Positions 61,801-64,000 of a DNA stretch of 64,000 bases are shown in pieces (the stretch's first letter is position 1; every line of letters starts with the position of its first letter). This DNA is from Lichenostomus cassidix (taxonomy: Eukaryota > Chordata > Aves > Passeriformes > Meliphagidae): contig CM039182.1 of NCBI GenBank assembly GCA_008360975.2, positions 21,114,324-21,178,323 of the forward strand. Reading direction: 5' to 3'. The notes beneath the pieces were generated by a model. It was given only the letters and a program-made list of their open reading frames with translations. It was not told the origin of the DNA and did not search any database. The position numbers were made by a program, and so were the translations under genes.

Positions 61801-64000
61801 AAAGCTAGTTTGTGAGTTTGTGTCATACAAAGATGATGATACAGAAAAAATTAAAAGGTGAGTTGCATGTTGTAAATTTCAAAGATTCTGTGAGTCAAAA
61901 CATTGAACATGAAGATAGTTCTGAAATTCTTGATCTGACTAGAGTGGGATAAATTCATGTTTTAAACTCTGAAATAAATAATGGAAATTTGCAATGCAGC
62001 TATACCTGGCAAATCAGTTCTGTAAAGCTGAACTTAGGAAAAAAAAATCAGAAATGCAGATGGCATCAAAGATGAGACTGAAAGTTGCCAGAAGTTGTCC
62101 TACCTATCTGCAGCTTTTGGAAAGCAATATCTACTGTGCTGAAATATTGCTAACAGAAAGACAGCAACGTCTGGACATCTTGCTCTGAATGCCTTCTGTC
62201 ACTTTTAGTCTAGGGACAGCAAATCAGTCAATCTGATCTCCTTACCTGTGGAAAAACTTCCTTCCTATACTCTAAACCTCTTAGCTTCTGTGCTGCCTGT
62301 GCAGGACAATGAAAACAAATGTTCCTTTCTTCGTTGTTGCTCAAGAACTTGAAAGGATGAGAAAGGCTTGTTTGGTGTCTTGGACTGTAGGCACCAGGGT
62401 CTTTGTTGTGTGAAGCAGTAACACTGTTCAAGGGTGCTCTGATTTTTTGCAAAGGAATCAGCACATAAGGAGTAACTTCCTTTTTTATTTATATTTTTTA
62501 AAAAGAAAAATAATGAAGAAATAAATATATTATTGAAATCAAAGGAAATGCAAATAGAATCAAACAATTGATAGCCTAATGAAAACAAGCCTCTTTCTTT
62601 TGTGATTTCAAAATACTCAGATTTGTTGGGCTTGAAATCCCATCAAGAAAACAATGTTAATTTTGTGTGTATATATCACTGAATATTTGTAAGTATTTAT
62701 AGTCATTGCATTGTATTCATTAACTTTTTTTGTTCTCAATGCCACTGGAAATTGAGATTTACTGAAATAATTCTTTGTGTGTTTTTAGAACAATTTTATG
62801 GGATGTAGAAATCAGTAAGAAAACATCAAAACTGTAAGGCACCCTGCTGCTGTAAAATAGTGTTACTACCTTAAATACATCTTTCCTTGTGTGTTGCTAC
62901 CCTAAATATATCTTTCCTTGAAGAGTAAAAACAAAAACTCCTTTGTCAGTTCAGTTGCTTTTCTAGAATCAGTTGCCTATGGAGTTATGTTGCATCGGGT
63001 TTTTTATGTTTTGTGTTTTATGTTTTTTAATATTTTTAAACAATTTCATTGTAGGACAAAATGTAGCACAGGATGTTTTTCTCCTATTATTGGAAAGATA
63101 ACCAGACCAGATGAGCTGAAAGAGCGACTGAAAAAGCAACGCATTTCTTTAAAAACTTATTCATGGAAGGATACTGCATTGCAGGCACTCAAACTGGATT
63201 GCCAGCCTGCAGAAGTACAACTGAATTCTGTGCCAATACCTACCCCTGTTTCTGCATCTGTCTGTTCAGTTCTTTATTGTCACCCATCAGAACCTTTGGA
63301 ACCAAAAAGTAAGTTCAGAATTAATAATGAAAAGATTCAGACTGATTGCTCCTGTGCTGTGAACTCAAGAGAGACTGTTGTAGCATCAAATTCCATACAA
63401 CCACCCCTTCAGAAAATTGACAAAGTGTACACAGAGAGCTTGTCTCGAGCTTCTGAGCCATTCAGCAAGGAAATACTGGAAGCAGATGTAAGTAAAAAGA
63501 ATGTACAGTGTTTTCAAGAAGGAATGTATACTTTATATTCTCATTCCCAAGTTACAGATTTCAATGAAAAAGACAAAAACTTATTGCAGCAAAAACGAAA
63601 ATTAAATAATTCAGTAGTTCTACCAGCAAAGTGTTTGAAAAAAACAGATGCCAATCCTACGTTTGTCAAGAAACATCATGATTTATGTGATAATCATCAA
63701 CAAATGCAGCACAATATCATTCTGGAGGCTGAGGTATCTGACACTGCTGTGAACAAAGAACTTAATGCATCAGCTGCCAGCAATGCCCACAGTTCACCGT
63801 CTGGAAAGCTGCACAGAAAAGTGAAGCCTAACTTGGGAAGGAACAAAAGAGAAACCCAGAAACATAATGTGGAGTTATGTGTAAAGAATACAGATGGACT
63901 GTCTGTTCCTGAAGAGAAGAGAAGCACTTGTAGCTCACCACTGCAGACCCTATTGGAATTATTTCAGACAAGTGAAAGAAACTCAGAATTTAGAGGTTTT
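49825..64000 (+). CDS. DBF4: DBF4, regulatory subunit of CDC7 kinase (3' end cut by window)
   Basis: Join of 49825-49870, 50984-51162, 53021-53215, 54377-54427, 54968-55037, 55187-55263, 56715-56745, 57025-57067, 58770-58901, 61312-61426, 61730-61857 and 63055 to the window end. 2013 nt, exactly 671 codons, with no internal stop. Motif N (BRCT-like) covers about residues 45-180 (KPLTGKVFYLDIPSNVISEK; SKDINYLVTNKKEAKFAS). Motif M is about 231-260 (QYRPFYLQLLSFPFLNY). Motif C is a C2H2 zinc finger with C301, C304, H314 and H320. DBF4 binds and activates CDC7, which phosphorylates MCM proteins to fire origins; it acts in the nucleus and is destroyed after S phase. About 40 residues plus the stop probably lie beyond 64000. 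The start has A at -3. Confidence 0.96.
49871..50983. other. DBF4 intron 1
   Basis: The first 270 bp are CpG-island sequence; then a CR1 tail at 50766-50870. The rest is unremarkable. Confidence 0.7.
50766..50870 (+). mobile_element. CR1 LINE, 3' end
   Basis: Sense CR1 tail: ACATGGTCTAGTGGAAGGTG, CCTGTGGCAGGGAAGTTGAA, GTGATCTCTAATGTCCCTTC, CCAAGGCATTCTATGATTTT. About 105 bp, 5'-truncated. Confidence 0.92.
50984..51162 (+). CDS. DBF4: DBF4 coding exon 2, start of motif N
   Basis: Encodes a basic leader and then LNFKPLTGKVFYLDIPSNVI to KELGG; donor GTAAGT. The acceptor is TAGCAG (NAGNAG), so the exon may start at 50984 or 50987, giving Ala-Asp or Asp at the junction. Confidence 0.93.
51163..53020. 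other. DBF4 intron 2
   Basis: AT-rich, 1.9 kb; no transposon, RNA gene or exon recognised. Confidence 0.6.
53021..53215 (+). CDS. DBF4: DBF4 coding exon 3, motif N
   Basis: A 195-nt exon (65 codons, phase 0 both ends), acceptor ATATTTAG, donor GTAAGT. RVESFLSKDINYLVTNKKEA continues the BRCT-like fold. GQISPVPTPESAPNGGNGSP is a Ser/Pro-rich linker ending KIVDT. Confidence 0.95.
53865..53920. repeat. Short spaced direct repeat
   Basis: ATAGGTAAGGTCAGCTCATT and ATAGGTAAAGGCAGCTCATT, 35 bp apart start to start. Confidence 0.8.
54105..54190. repeat. Nested tandem repeat of TTTAGCC / AGCAGCC units
   Basis: Units such as AGCAGCCTTTAGCCATTTAG and GCAGCCATTTTTAGCAGCC recur several times in register shifts, pointing to replication slippage. 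It ends near the complementary GGCTAAAAATG at 54188. Confidence 0.85.
54377..54427 (+). CDS. DBF4: DBF4 coding exon 4
   Basis: A 51-nt exon, acceptor TAACATAG, donor GTAAGC. Encodes VRMSRGKSLVEKAIKEQ, matching the conserved SRGK-LVEKAIK block. Confidence 0.94.
54968..55037 (+). CDS. DBF4: DBF4 coding exon 5, end of motif N
   Basis: A 70-nt exon, acceptor CTTGCAG, donor GTAAAT. Encodes DLIPSGSILSNALSWGVKIL and HID. The SWGVKI(L)H motif with its invariant Trp closes the BRCT-like domain. Confidence 0.95.
55187..55263 (+). CDS. DBF4: DBF4 coding exon 6
   Basis: A 77-nt exon, acceptor TTTGCCAG, donor GTAAGT. Encodes DVKNCIEQKKRELYLIKRAG and SSSKDV, a helical basic segment after motif N. Confidence 0.93.
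56715..56745 (+). CDS. DBF4: DBF4 coding exon 7 (31-nt microexon)
   Basis: Acceptor TTTTCAATAG, donor GTAAGT. Encodes EKHVTAQKSK plus one base that is completed to Ser by exon 8. Its length is not a multiple of three, so skipping it would break the frame. Confidence 0.88.
57025..57067 (+). CDS. DBF4: DBF4 coding exon 8
   Basis: A 43-nt exon, acceptor TTGAGCAG, donor GTAAGT. Encodes RLKRPFIRVEDRS, equivalent to the GRLK-PF-KVED block of mammals that leads into motif M. Confidence 0.93.
58770..58901 (+). CDS. DBF4: DBF4 coding exon 9, motif M
   Basis: A 132-nt exon, acceptor TTAATACAG, donor GTTTGT. Encodes QYRPFYLQLLSFPFLNYCVP and KPYSPFEVDKKYPAGQKQTQ. Motif M contacts the CDC7 kinase domain in the known structure of the complex. 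Confidence 0.95.
58902..61311. other. DBF4 intron 9
   Basis: 2.4 kb, AT-rich, no transposon recognised. A short perfect hairpin (GTTCCCC-ATCCT-GGGGAAC) lies at 60360-60378. Confidence 0.6.
61312..61426 (+). CDS. DBF4: DBF4 coding exon 10, first half of motif C zinc finger
   Basis: A 115-nt exon, acceptor CTTAACAG, donor GTATGT. Encodes a diverged linker, KDKKKRGYCECCGKKYEDLQ and T. It provides zinc ligands C301 and C304; the histidines are in the next exon. Confidence 0.95.
61427..61729. other. DBF4 intron 10
   Basis: 303 bp AT-rich intron separating the two halves of the zinc finger; nothing recognised. Confidence 0.6.
61730..61857 (+). CDS. DBF4: DBF4 coding exon 11, second half of motif C
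   Basis: A 128-nt exon, acceptor TTCATTGCAG, donor GTGAGT. Encodes HLESEQHQNFAQSTQYEVVD and DIISKLVCEFVSYKDDDTEK. H314 and H320 complete the C-x2-C-x9-H-x5-H zinc finger used for CDC7 binding. Confidence 0.95.
62789..62833 (+). other. Possible 45-nt in-frame cassette exon of DBF4
   Basis: A pyrimidine-rich acceptor (TGTGTTTTTAG) and a good donor (ACT-GTAAGG) bracket 45 nt. Spliced between exons 11 and 12, it keeps the phase and adds TILWDVEISKKTSK and Leu without a stop. No counterpart is known to me in mammalian DBF4, so it may be a chance pseudo-exon. Confidence 0.3.
62861..62922. repeat. Tandem duplication, two 31-bp units
   Basis: TGTTACTACCTTAAATACAT-CTTTCCTTGTG followed at once by TGTTGCTACCCTAAATATAT-CTTTCCTTGAA. 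Five or so differences suggest a moderately old event. Confidence 0.9.
63055..64000 (+). CDS. DBF4: DBF4 terminal coding exon (truncated by window end)
   Basis: Acceptor TTTCATTGTAG, then 315 codons open to the last base. It is a low-conservation, probably disordered Ser/Lys-rich tail. Two islands match mammals: SPSGKLHRKVKPNLGRNKRE, and CSSPLQTLLELFQTSE near the window end, which indicates only about 40 residues remain. Its length makes the bird protein somewhat longer than the 674 residues I recall for human. Confidence 0.94.

Larger units (their letters stand above)
61858..63054. other. DBF4 intron 11
   Basis: Contains a possible cassette exon (62789-62833) and a 31-bp tandem duplication (62861-62922). 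The ORFs on either strand at 61994-62588 show no family resemblance. Confidence 0.6.

Overview
This is a piece of a bird nuclear genome. The three genes are vertebrate orthologues split into short exons with GT-AG introns. Most repeats are CR1 LINEs ending in the typical avian CR1 3' end, and there are avian-type solo LTRs. The sequence is AT-rich apart from one CpG island. The gene order RUNDC3B - SLC25A40 - DBF4 matches the order I know from human chromosome 7q21, so this is a conserved vertebrate neighbourhood. I cannot name the species.

Layout. (1) 1-29906, plus strand: the last six coding exons of RUNDC3B, a RUN-domain adaptor. The upstream exons lie before the window. Its introns hold nearly all the CR1 copies, an ERVL-type LTR fragment and one solo LTR. 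(2) 29907-33099: the convergent 3' ends of RUNDC3B and SLC25A40. (3) 33100-48556, minus strand: the complete ten-exon coding region of SLC25A40, a 338-residue mitochondrial carrier. A second copy of the same solo LTR sits in one of its introns. (4) 48557-49824: the head-to-head interval between SLC25A40 and DBF4. A CpG island of roughly 49430-50140 is the likely shared promoter. (5) 49825-64000, plus strand: twelve coding exons of DBF4, the activating subunit of CDC7 kinase. The window ends inside the large last exon, in frame and after 671 codons.

The genes do not form a pathway. RUNDC3B works in small-GTPase-linked membrane transport, SLC25A40 in mitochondrial solute (glutathione) import, and DBF4 in replication-origin firing. 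SLC25A40 and DBF4 are linked only by their probable bidirectional promoter.

I found no evidence for a new biological system. The most useful observations are two solo LTRs of one family, each with a perfect 6-bp target duplication; a near-identical 40-bp direct repeat bracketing the SLC25A40 terminal exon; a NAGNAG acceptor and a possible 45-nt in-frame cassette exon in DBF4; a weak GAG acceptor in SLC25A40 next to a frame-breaking CAG; and very short upstream ORFs before DBF4. Exon boundaries come from reading splice sites and checking that phases join; they are not supported by transcripts.
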